Shown here one piece after another: positions 34,440 to 44,434 of a stretch of 64,000 nucleotides of DNA. Under the pieces are notes generated by a model. It was not told where the DNA came from. It made no database searches and saw nothing but the letters and a program-made list of their open reading frames with translations. This DNA comes from Lasioglossum baleicum (taxonomy: Eukaryota > Arthropoda > Insecta > Hymenoptera > Halictidae). The DNA lies in NCBI RefSeq assembly GCF_051020765.1, contig NC_134941.1:3906001-3970000 (forward strand), written 5' to 3'. Position 1 is the first letter of the stretch; every line of letters begins with the position of its first letter. Position numbers and translations under genes: made by a program.

Positions 34440-35110
34440 CACTGCTGTGCAAAAGAAAGAATCACCCGGCCATATTTAATAGGAAAGCGTAGAAAATCAA
34501 ATAACAACACTGTATGTTTTGAAAAAGGATTCCGCTGTTTAATTGAATAGTTCTGAGAATACATATACAGTGACTCCCACTAATATTCGGACGCTCCAAA
34601 AAAAAAAGCGATAACTTCTTTAAATGTTCGATTATACGATTCAAACTTTTTTGGGAAGCTAGAGCAATTGGTTTACTGCAGGATGTGAAAAGAAATTTTT
34701 CGAAAATTGCAATTGGTCGGAATTGTAGAGAAAATATTGAAAGTTGCATTTTACAACTATTTTATGTGGGCCTATATTGAAAATCTAAAAAATACGTTTT
34801 GTAGATCTGTGTATGTTGTGATCTTTTAGTATTCTCTCTACAATTCCGACCAATTGCGATATTCGAAAAAGTTTCTTTTCACATCCTGTAGTAAACTAAT
34901 TGCTCTAGCTTCCCAAAAAAGTTTGAATCGTATAGTCCAACATTTAAAAAGGTTATCGCTTTTTTTTAGAGCGTCCGAATATTAGTGGGAGTATACAATA
35001 CTTCAAATGCAATAAATCAATCATTGTACAATAGAATTTCTACGTGAAGATATTGTTTGTCATTATATCTTATAATTATACTGGGTGCTTCTTTCTTTTG
35101 CACAGCAGTG
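34440..35110. mobile_element. Outer Tc1-like element of a nested pair
   Basis: The left end CACTGCTGTGCAAAAGAAAG and the complement of the right end agree at all 20 of the first bases and on to CACCC. The ends are 671 bp apart and the space between is mostly filled by the inner element. No coding frame. The Tc1/mariner assignment is inference from the style of the ends. Confidence 0.65.
34568..34994. mobile_element. Inner Tc1-like element, long inverted arms
   Basis: The left end CAGTGACTCCCACTAATATT follows a TA. The right end complements it through GAATATTAGTGGGAGT but has lost the last bases. The arms stay complementary through AAAAGCGATAAC, TTTTTTGGGAAGCTAGAGCA, ATGTGAAAAGAAA and TTGGTCGGAATTGTAGAGA. 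The element is non-coding, and its RNA could fold back on itself. Confidence 0.8.
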
Positions 35111-36119
35111 TGTATGAAATTACATTAGAATTCGATAGTAGAATGTCCATCTCTCTACAATCTAAGAAAAATATTTCTTAGGTATAACACATCGATGCAG
35201 TCATCGACACTAATAGTCGTCCACCTTTTCTTTGGATACAATAATGCCCCATTGTCCCCCACTTCAAGTCCCATTAAAATGATTTGTTTAAAACGAGAGT
35301 TGAAGTAAGTTCAAAGTCATTAACTTAATTAATTATTTCATATAAATTTTAATATCTATCAAATTAATATTTCATTCAGTCCTTTCGTATTTCTATTTAT
35401 TTCAATTACATATATGATAAGTTGTAAACACAGTACAAATATAAATATATTTAAGATGACTAATAATTGTTATTTCTTATGTTTATTTATAGAAATACTA
35501 TAAATGCACTAAATTCCATCACTCTGTAGGATGAAATGGGGTTACGAACCTTCACATTCGTTTTATTAGATTTGAGGAAAAGTAAAACTGTCCACATATT
35601 GAAATTTTCATTCAGATAATTTTATTTTCTACTTTGCCAAAATTAATAATAGGAGAAATAAAATTTGGTTCAATCTCCTTTCAAATTTTTGCATTTTCAA
35701 GTAGAAATAAAATAAATTATTGCACATGCGAGATGACGTGAACGTGAATATATGTGTTAATATCGTTCGTTGCTGTTTATTATTTACAAGTTTATATGTA
35801 TACAGGATAAATTGTGGGAATAAATTGATGTTAATAAAACGGACTGTTTGGATATGGTAAACTGATTTTTTATACATGCATAAATGTTTGAGATATTTAC
35901 GTGATATTTATTCACATAGGGATTCGGTATATTTTCTGGCTTGACTGCATAACGCGATATTTTGATCACGAATTCATGACATTAATTTTATCGAAAAGTC
36001 AGTTTTGGACGTAATGGTAATGAGAAATTCACATATTGCTAAAATATGAAAAAATTAGTCGATTAGCTAAACTAACTAAATTTGAATCGTCACACATTTT
36101 ACTATCAAGATATAATACA
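35111..36119. other. AT-rich stretch, nothing recognised
   Basis: No gene or repeat member. Confidence 0.4.
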
Positions 36120-36463
36120 TCCTGTGTAATTAACGTTTAGTTATATGGATTGTTTGCATTTTATAGTATCATATCTTTCTTCTGTGTTAATAAGGACATC
36201 GTGCCTATCGTGCCTCGTCCTATATCTTGTTAACTATTTTAATATTAACTACTTAACTAGTTAAAGCTATTTATTATTTAGGACTCATACTCTATCGATT
36301 TACGAGAATAACCATGAAATCTCCAAAACGCCATCACCCATACAAAACAATATTTCCTCCTCTGTGCCACGCAAGTTTTGTATAAATAATTGTTTCGTAT
36401 TATTACAAATAACGAAGATATTGAAGGCGGTCGAAGTTGTTGGTCCATCTTGTCTATAACACA
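36120..36463. repeat. Decayed relative of the 8077-8521 repeat
   Basis: TATATCTTGTTAACTATTTTAA, GAAATCTCC, CACCCATACAAAACAATATTT and TTTCGTATTATTACAAATAACG occur in the same order as at 8240-8480. The right edge TTGGTCCATCTTGTCTATA corresponds to TTGCCCCACCCTGTATA at 8521. Confidence 0.6.
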
Positions 36464-36784
36464 ACTATTAGAAATTAGGGAAGGGAAAACATAACAGTAA
36501 TTGATGCAAGAGAGTGTTCGTCTGCAACAACAAGCACAGATTATTATTTAACCATAGTTTCGCAGTATTTTGTTTAGGTTTGTACGCAAAATTGACCGAG
36601 TTTGACGCAATTCTCCATCGGGAAACCTATTTTCCATTGTCTTTACGGCAGTTGCGTCAGCCATTCGACAAATTGCTCGATTGTGTTCGAATTCTCTGTT
36701 GCAGTAATTGAAATGCACTGTCGCCAATGCAACCGCCACGGTAGGTCTTTCGATTATGATTCTGTAGGTACGGTTGCGGCGCGC
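36464..36784. other. Mixed spacer, nothing recognised
   Basis: Frames open on both strands at 36514-36739 match nothing. Confidence 0.35.
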
Positions 36785-36880
36785 GGTTGTGCAACCAGCG
36801 GCGCACCGCTGCGCTGTGTTGCTGGAAGGTCGTAAGTGCCCACAGGTAGGTTAGTCGCCCAGCAGGTTTCCATCGCGACC
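36785..36880. repeat. Block related to 38430-38510
   Basis: GTTGTGCAACC, GGAAGGTCG, ACAGGTAGGTTAGTCGCC and GCAGGTTTC line up with GTTGTGCAACC, GGAAAGGTCG, TCAGGTGGGCTACTCGAC and GCGGGTTTC at 38430-38502. It is GC-rich and of unknown nature. Confidence 0.5.
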
Positions 36881-37772
36881 AATGGTCTCTTGGAAGCAGC
36901 GTGGAAAGTCCTCCACTTGCCATTGGAGAACACGCAAGAATGTCTTCCGGTTCAGACGATCTCGCCTTGATTTACATACGCGCTGCGTCAGTGTCCCTCC
37001 TTCCTCATGATTTACGACACACTCATCTTAATCGATATTCCCGCGTCAATGCGAACACTTCATACATCGTGCGAAACTCCCATTGAAAACTACACCTTAA
37101 ACCTGATTACCTTTTACCACATCGCAGTAAGATATCTTTCGCAATACCGTAATATCCCGAGTTACGTCCTCCCGTCTTACGTCGTTCCGAAGTTCCACTT
37201 CCGTCGTTTCCATTAGCGATAGTTAATTGTTTATAGCCCACATTCCAGCTTTCATATGCTCATCTAGATCGCTTACGGTAACAAATTCAATTAAAATCGA
37301 ATGCTGTCAGCAAATTTTAGATAGAAAGGGGGGCCTTGACAAACAATAATTATAGCAATGATGAAATTATTTATTATAATAATTGTACCTTTTCATTCTA
37401 GATACATAAACTATAAACATTATCTCTCTAATCACTTTCATCTAAAAGAAAATCCACTCTTTTATCTAATAAAACGCAATTGATGTATGTACTTGTGCAA
37501 AATATTTACGAAGTTAAAGTAATTGGGAAATACGCTTAAATTATAAAGAAGGGATTTTAATCGCGTAAATCTAGAATTTCAGTGTTGAAAACTTCTCGAC
37601 GAAATATTGTACATGAATAAAGAAAATGTTAACAAGCCACGTGTAATCTAGAGTGATGAATATTACAAATGTAGCAAACCTGGGGCCCATGTTAAAATGC
37701 ATGAAGAAACATTACGCAGTTCTCAAGAGAAGACTGTTTTTAATATCTCATAAAAAGTCATTGCTTTCCTGT
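36881..37772. other. Mixed to AT-rich stretch, nothing recognised
   Basis: No gene. The small frames at 36901-37216 show no motif. Confidence 0.35.
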
Positions 37773-38220
37773 AAGTTGAAGCTTAAACGCGTAGACTCTG
37801 AACATCAAAAACCCACTTTATATTTCCTGAAAGTCTCCGTTTACTCTCAGACTTAAATATTTATTACAGAAAAATTGCACTCTGACTGCTAATACTAGAT
37901 TTCTTTACTAGATGTTAAAAGGAATGGTTTAAAGAAGTTGAAGCTTAAATGCCTAGACTCTAAATGTCAAAAAGCAACGTTATATTTATTGGAAGTCTTT
38001 ATTTAAGAGTTACATGTTTATTACAAAAAATTTCACTCCGATTTCCAATACTAGATGTTAAAAGGAATGGTTTAAAAAAGTTGAAGTTTAAATGTAGAAT
38101 GAAGCTTAAATGTCAAAAAGTAACTTTATATTTATTCGAAGTCTTCATTTAAGAGATTTCTAATAAATTAATAATATTCTTTATTAGGTGTTGCAAGCAA
38201 GTGAACAGTTTAAAGAGGTT
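37773..38220. repeat. Diverged tandem array, three units of about 145-160 bp
   Basis: AAGTTGAAGCTTAAA-type starts occur at 37773, 37935 and 38078. Each unit continues with TAGACTCT or a remnant, a TATATTTATT block, GAAGTCT, and a CTAGATGTTAAAAGGAATGG link into the next unit. A fourth start is recognisable near 38210. Confidence 0.7.
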
Positions 38221-38429
38221 GGTAGAAGAAATGAATCAAAGTAGCGTGCTATTTGAATAGGAATTTCGACGTGTTATTTTTTATAAACAACCAGGTTGAA
38301 CGATTTATTAGAGTGAACGTGCAGAATGATTTATCCTCCAGAAGAATAGAAAAGCACAATCTACAAAGTATACGGCGTTCAGTAACGGAAATAGAACAGT
38401 TTTCTCGGTCATGATTGTCGATTAGCGTT

Positions 38430-38510
38430 GTGCAACCGTTGCTGCGACTCCTGCGGAAAGGTCGAAGGTGTATTCAGGTGGGCTACTCGACTGGCGGGTT
38501 TCTAGCACAG
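38430..38510. repeat. Second copy of the 36785-36880 block
   Basis: The same blocks occur in the same order and orientation, 1.6 kb away. Sequence identity fades after GGGTTTC. Confidence 0.5.
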
Positions 38511-38865
38511 CCATTTTCACGGAAGTAACGCAAAGAGCTTTTGCCAGTTGTAGACCAGCGACTAGTTTCGATGGCACGAGACGATATTAGCTGGACGCAT
38601 CAGTGGAAATGGATTCAGCCATCTTCCAAAGACTATAAAGTCACCATTTCCACTGAATAAAAGAAGCAATCTACGGAGAGGGTCATTTAATGCTCCATTT
38701 CGCATATTATGGCCACTATAGCGACGATATTCTATAGAGATAAATGTTATCGGGGTCCCAAAATATTCGATATAGTCGACATTCACCAAGAATTTTTATA
38801 TCAACTTATAAACGTCTATCAATTAATTAATGGAAACATTGAAAGTGTACTTTGACGCGTTCGTT
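38511..38865. other. Mixed spacer, nothing recognised
   Basis: No gene or repeat. Confidence 0.35.
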
Positions 38866-38871
38866 ATCACT

Positions 38872-39020
38872 ACACTGTGGATTTTTAAGCATTTATGACA
38901 AAAATGAGTACATATGTGCAATTTTAAGCAGTAGACAGATTTAAAAAATTTAGGAGCATCAATGTATTCATTGCAGCTTATGAACATTATTAAAGCTTGA
39001 ACAAAATTTGTATTTAGCTG
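38872..39020 (+). mobile_element. GACTGCGGAT-family element, left part
   Basis: It runs from ACACTGTGGATTTTTAAGCA with GACAAAAATGAGTACATATG to TTGTATTTAGCTGT. The right part is missing, and a hairpin element follows. Confidence 0.5.
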
Positions 39021-39054
39021 TAAAGTTAGGAGCAAAACTGATCACACACTTTAA

Positions 39055-39235
39055 ATTAGAATAACTTTTTTATAAATGGACCAAACGACTTCAATTTCTC
39101 TGTAAAAAATATGTTGAAAAAATGCATTTGGTCGGAATTGTGAAAATCAATTTTTAATATTGTTTTTCACAATTCCGACCAAATGCATTTTTTCAACATA
39201 TTGTTTTAGATGTCATTTACTAAACTAATTACTAA
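39055..39235. mobile_element. Tc1-like hairpin remnant
   Basis: Its core is the hairpin 39108-39202. It shares the words TTGGTCGGAATTGT and ACTAAACTAATT with the inner element at 34568-34994, which suggests an internally deleted relative. Confidence 0.5.
39108..39202. repeat. Hairpin with 39-bp perfect arms
   Basis: 39108-39146 and 39164-39202 are exact complements (AATATGTTGAAAAAATGCAT and onward). The loop is 17 bp. Confidence 0.85.
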
Positions 39236-39257
39236 CTGCACATATTTCAGATGATGC

Positions 39258-39420
39258 AAACAATTTTTATGCAAAATAAAAATTATCTGCATTCATTACA
39301 ATATACAGAAGCTACATATTCAATTACTCTCTTTAATCGTTCTAATAAGTCCAAAATAATACAGTATTAAATATTCTTGGAATATTTTCACTATTTTAAA
39401 TTTGATGTATCCATTATTAA
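39258..39420 (+). mobile_element. GACTGCGGAT-family element, ends lost
   Basis: TTTTATGCAAAATAAAAATTAT and GCATTCATTACAATATACAG match the interior next to the right-type end of other copies. A decayed ATTTGATGTATCCATTATTA lies at the far side. Confidence 0.45.
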
Positions 39421-40305
39421 TGAAACCAGTTGGGAGAAAGATGCTGTTTCGTGGAAAAATAAAAGGTTTTACTGAAGAGAATGGTTAAATAACAACACGA
39501 ATAAAACTTATGACAGCTGTATAAGTTCTCTATTCGACGCTCGGCAATATTTCAATTTCCATAGACGGAGAACCAGTAGCAACGGAAAGTGCGTAACTTT
39601 TTCCCAGAAACAAATCACAAGCAATATCTTCTGGCCTCTTCCTAGTTGGACATATTAATCTTTTTAATTTTGTATCGGATGCTATTCCACGATCCAGTGA
39701 TTTAATTGGCACCAATTAATATCGGCTGTCCGATACGTCTCGGGATGCAGAGTCCAATGCACCAGAATAAATCAAACCCAATAGGTCGAGATTCAAGTAG
39801 ATTGATATAGTAGCGAGAAGCGAGGCGTGAAGTAAGATTTATACCTACGTACATATATGTATAACGATCCGCTCGGCTCACGCGTGTAGAGCCTGAAATT
39901 TCTTGATGCATACGTACATATAGCTGGAGCTAGAAACTTCAAAATCATCCGCAAACCTCGTAGTCTATGGAGATCAAACGATGTGTCTCTTCCGCGAATG
40001 GGGAAAACCGGTTCACGTTGGTACCACTTGGTTCCGAAGTAAGCCTCTTTTATAAATGACTAGACATACAGCACAAGCGCCGCAACATCCAATTAAGATT
40101 AAGTGCACAGATACCTGGTCCCTTAACCAATTATGTTAACTTATGAGAAACCGTCCGAATACTTAATGGGGGTGAATTATTTATTGGGACTTATAGATTT
40201 GTCTCGATGTGCTTCTGTTGCTTCTTATGCTCTCAGATTGTGACACTGGAACGTCATTTTTCTTAGCATTAATTAATTTTTCCGGTTACGAACGTTGGTT
40301 TGCGA
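39421..40305. other. Mixed stretch, nothing recognised
   Basis: No repeat. Minus-strand frames at 39530-39911 resemble nothing known. Confidence 0.35.
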
Positions 40306-40307
40306 AG

Positions 40308-40487
40308 ATCAATGCCAGCTGATAGATGAACGCAATTTGATAGAGAAATTTCGTCCTCGTTTTTAACAGAATAATCTGCTGATTTATGTATCTGATCAAT
40401 GTCACCTGATAGATGAATGCAATTTCATACAGGCATTTCACTTCCATTTTTAACCGAATAATCTGCTAATTTATGTATCTATTAGAA
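40308..40487. repeat. Two tandem units of about 90 bp
   Basis: ATCAATGCCAGCTGATAGATG and ATCAATGTCACCTGATAGATG start the units. Both continue with GCAATTT, CATTTT or GTTTTTAAC, and CGAATAATCTGCTAATTTATG or a variant. Confidence 0.75.
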
Positions 40488-40810
40488 TCGTTGTCTTATC
40501 ATTCTGTTCATCTGACATTAGGAAATAAGTTAAGGATATTATGTAAATTAATGATAACAAGCAAGCGTACACGTTTGTCAATATTTATTCTATTAGTATA
40601 TTGCAATATTAAACGCTAATTGTGCGATAAGTGTCGAATAAATTACATTGCTACACTTAATCTGTTGGAAAGCTAATTCTCCACAAGATATTCCAGTTTT
40701 CAAATTCCCAAGTAGAATTACTGGTACAACATCTATGCTGTTGGAGTTGATAAGTAGAATGTAGATCTTGATCAAGTCTGAGCAGGAACTGAATATACAT
40801 TTATTTTCTT
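40488..40810. other. AT-rich spacer, nothing recognised
   Basis: No gene. Confidence 0.35.
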
Positions 40811-40814
40811 CACT

Positions 40815-40925
40815 AATAATTTTAATGTGGTCAAAATAATATATTAATTACAGTCCTACTCTCTTCACTGTTTTAAATTGTACCTTCTCATTTTTGTCAC
40901 ATGTGCATAAAATCCGGAGTCGATT
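40815..40925 (-). mobile_element. GACTGCGGAT-family fragment
   Basis: TTTTAAATTGTACCTTCTCA then TGTGCATAAAATCCGGAGTC is the left-type end in reverse. The remainder is lost. Confidence 0.5.
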
Positions 40926-40945
40926 GTTAAGTTATTTCCTGAAGT

Positions 40946-41348
40946 CAGAGTTGGGCAAAAATTTAATTAACGATTGACGAATAAATTTCTACTTCAATCG
41001 TTAATCGCAATTAACAATTAATCTCCGAGTTTAGTCGTTAATTGTGGTTAATGATTACACTTCTTTCAATTGTAATCGTCAATAGGATAATTGATTAATG
41101 ATTAACTGCTGAAGTTTCGAATGAAATACGGAATATATGAAAATTAATCAACGATTGACGATTAAATTCATCAATCGATTGAATCAGTCTCCGATTTTTC
41201 GATGATTTCTTTTCTTCATCGACGATTGACGATTAACTTCATCAATCGATTGAATCAATCGTCGATTTTTAGATGATTACCTTTTTCAATCGTACACATT
41301 AATCAATCAATCTTGATTAAAATTTTAATCGATTAATGCCTAACTCCG
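40946..41348. mobile_element. hAT-like 403-bp non-autonomous element
   Basis: The ends CAGAGTTGGGCA and, in complement, CGGAGTTAGGCA agree at 10 of 12 bases. The flanking 8-mers CCTGAAGT (40938-40945) and CGTGAAGT (41349-41356) agree at 7 of 8, as expected for an aged hAT duplication. The interior is filled with short inverted words built on AATCGATTAA and GATTGACGATTAA. No coding frame. Confidence 0.75.
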
Positions 41349-41356
41349 CGTGAAGT

Positions 41357-41732
41357 CTATCTTTTGGATCTGTGAGTTTGTTGAGGTCCCCCAGTTTTCG
41401 GGAAATCCACCATGAATAGAGGAACTAGAGCGGGCAGTTCATCGGGGCGTGTGATACCGGGTACCTAACCGCAGTCGAAGATCATCGTCGGTCCAGAATC
41501 GTGATCTCCTATCGAGTCATTACCCAACGTTACCATAAAATTAATTGCCTAAGAATAATATACTGTCTAATCATAAATATGTATGATTTATTATTTTTAA
41601 AATTCGTAAAAATATTTACTTTAATATTACAATTCGCTATTAAGTGTTTCTTACATTTTATGATTAACTTACAACGTTGCTTTGAAATATAAATGAGAAG
41701 CAATATAAAATGATTTTCTATACCAGGAATTC
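41357..41732. other. Spacer, nothing recognised
   Basis: The first 150 bp are GC-richer, the rest AT-rich. No gene. Confidence 0.35.
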
Positions 41733-41957
41733 TTAACCCCTTGCACTCGAAGCAATTTTACTTCGAAAATCAAAATCATTTCTTTCGACCCAGAACATTT
41801 TTATTCTATGTAATCCTTTTTACATTGTACGCATGAAATTTATCCAGTTTTCTCATGTAACAGTTTTGAAACATGTCACATATTGAAACTGTTTTGATAA
41901 ATGGTGTGGAAATTTTTACTGGCGCCTCACAGTCGCCATTCGAGTGCAAAGGGTTAA
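41733..41957. mobile_element. piggyBac-like 217-bp TTAA element
   Basis: The body is 41737-41953 and TTAA stands on both sides. The ends CCCCTTGCACTCGAA and, in complement, CCCTTTGCACTCGAA agree at 14 of 15 bases. Non-coding, with only one copy in the window. Confidence 0.75.
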
Positions 41958-43145
41958 TATTTGCCGTTTAAATCAAAAGTTCCAATAAGTATTGCAGTGC
42001 CAGCAATAGTACAGTTTACCCTATAATGTTTATCCCGAAATAGCCCAGTATATCTATTTTCGAACGAATCGCATAAGAGCATCGGTATATTTGCAAGTAA
42101 TTCAGTTAACGGTACACAGAGGTCTTTACATCGAATAGAGAAGAGTCTCTGTGTGCCGATGCTAGATCACATAATTCCGTACAGGAGGCAAGTGTGTTCA
42201 AAGTGTTCATATCTGGCGAACTATATCTCCCGGGACAGAGGCTCTATGGAGCCACGAGTGTATCTCTGGTGTGACAGAATCCCGGACAATGTCGTTGTTC
42301 GGTCAGGGAACACTATGAATCCAAAGGATCGTATAGATCGTGGTCTCGCTACGGCCGAATGCAATTAAGGATTACGCGGGCGAGCGTAATCGTTCGAACA
42401 ATGCCGGACTTTTACTCCTGATATTATCACGCCATTGTACTATTGTATCCTGCGCGATACTAAATCGAGAGATAAAGGTAAAGGTTGAATGAAACCGGCC
42501 ACCGGGTGGGGGCCAGGGGCACAGGTGGGAGGAGCAGTTTTATAACACGTTTTGCAACCTATCCGCAAATCCCTTGAAAACCAACCTGAATGGTCCGCGC
42601 GAAAATATTCGATATTTTGATCTCGGATTGCTCTCGAGTCTCGCGAAGTTCACAACGAGATACGTCGATCTTTCACACGTTGTTTGCGTGGATCAATTGC
42701 CACTTCTACGGCTGTTTCTTTCTGATTATTCCTCTCAAAATTAATATAACAATTTACTAAAATTACTGGGATATTCATTATGAACTCTTGCTCATCTATT
42801 TTTTAAAACTTGATCTGATTTTTCCTCCCTTTGTAGGGGAGAGGGGTTATAAGTATCCGATTTTGAAGAAACATATAAAATTACGTAGAAACAGTATACT
42901 GGATTTCCTCAACTTTAATGGGTAATTTATTGTATTTTAAAATTCTGATCTTACAATTAAAATATTGTAATATTAGTTTTTTACATTTTTTCATTCAGTT
43001 GTCGTTGAGCGAAGCGGAACTTTTTAGCACATTATGGGGCAAGTTGTTCTTACATTCGGATAAGTTGTAACTGAAGCATAAAATTTTAGTGTAAGGATAA
43101 TTTCAAAATAATTATTGATTAAAAAATTTAAGAAATACGTTTTTT
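41958..43145. other. Mixed stretch without a gene
   Basis: 42150-42720 is GC-richer and carries a 71-codon frame with no known motif. The rest is AT-rich. Confidence 0.35.
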
Positions 43146-43149
43146 AGAC

Positions 43150-43690
43150 CTAAACTTCAGAGAGTCTAGGACATCCTCTTGCTAAATTGTTCTAATATCT
43201 CGCGAAGGGGGTACTTATTGTGTGTATAACAAAGCATTTTAGCGACACAGGTAAGCAACGAAGTAAATGCAGGTAGCAAACGTGTGCAGGCCTGTAATGT
43301 CCACAATTCCGTAGTTTATTTGAAGATGGCCAAATTAATTGTAGACACTTTGATGTCTATTCTAATAGTACACAGCATAATATTCCGAGATTCCATGACG
43401 TCGGCTAAATTGTTTCGCACAAAGGAGGTACGTTGCATTTAATAAATTATTTTAACGATGCAGGTGAGCAACAAAGCTGGTAGCAAACGTATACATGCGT
43501 GCACAATTTCGCAGTTTACATGAAGATAGCCAAACTAGTTTAATGATAGTTAAACACTTCGTTGTTTAAAGTCATACACACAATATTCAGAGATTCCAGG
43601 ACATATAAATATTTCATAAAGAGGTGAAACGATTCAACAATAGAGATAAGCAACGAAACAGATGCTGATAGCAAACGCGTTAAGATAAAA
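43150..43690. repeat. Three diverged tandem units of about 190-220 bp
   Basis: AGGTAAGCAACGAAG, AGGTGAGCAACAAAG and AGATAAGCAACGAAA occur at about 43239, 43462 and 43645, each followed by GGTAGCAAACG or GATAGCAAACG. An upstream block of GAGA.TC.A.GACAT type precedes each. Partly decayed. Confidence 0.6.
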
Positions 43691-44405
43691 TGAGTTATGT
43701 CTCTGGCGTCGTGAACGTTCGTCTATCGTTCTGTTGCGCATATTTGCGTACGCCATAATTGCATAATAACGGCGAGTCTATTAATAACTTATTGACAACA
43801 CCCTGATGAGTCAGCCTATGGTAGCATCCTGAACGGAGAAGAAGTCCATTGTGTACGGATGCTTGTAAAGCTGGCGTACAATGTTCTAAAACGAAACTAG
43901 AAGGGATCACAGTGGTATTGTTGGTAACGGTGAACGCGATTATACAAACTGCTGTCGAATAAAGAGTAGCGGCAGGCAGGGAGCGAATTATAATAGGAGC
44001 GAGAGAGTCCGGGGAACAAAGAAGGAGGGAGACGGAGTCAAAAGAGAAGGGTATATCCCTTTCTCCGGCGATAGTAAAGTCTAGTTGCTCCGGGGCACTT
44101 AAATGGTTACGTAATTCTGCCAGAGCATTCCACCGGTCCACCGTTAGCAATCTGTCCGACTATCCGGATCACGATTGACCGATTGGCAAACACGATAAAC
44201 ACTGGGGGTATTCACTTTGTCCCCTAGGTGGCCAGAAGATCTACCTAGATCCTTCCGACGACGGTAAAGGATCGTGCACAAGTCCGAGTCCCCGCTCTCT
44301 CGGAACAATAATACCGAACATTTCACTCTGAAATTCACTGAGGAAAAACAGCGCCGTACTGTATACCGAGATTGGAAACCATTCATATGATTAAACAACA
44401 AAGCG
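43691..44405. other. Mixed, GC-richer stretch with long but unrecognised frames
   Basis: Minus-strand frames of 151 (43695-44150) and 97 (44144-44437) codons lie end to end. Neither shows a domain, signal peptide or catalytic motif I recognise, and the stretch begins right after a tandem array. Old transposon or long-terminal-repeat DNA is possible but unsupported. Confidence 0.3.
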
Positions 44406-44407
44406 TA

Positions 44408-44434
44408 AATCTTAGGTTCGAAACACCTAAGATT
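44408..44434. repeat. Short perfect hairpin
   Basis: AATCTTAGG and CCTAAGATT flank a 9-base loop TTCGAAACA. It lacks the oligo-T that would suggest a terminator, and that signal is not expected in this kind of genome. Confidence 0.5.

Noticed and set aside
43695..44150. 151-codon minus-strand frame
   Set aside because: No known motif; it starts beside a tandem array. A retroelement origin was considered, but no catalytic or nucleic-acid-binding motif is seen.
44408..44434. Hairpin considered as a terminator
   Set aside because: No T run follows, and intrinsic terminators of this kind are not expected here.
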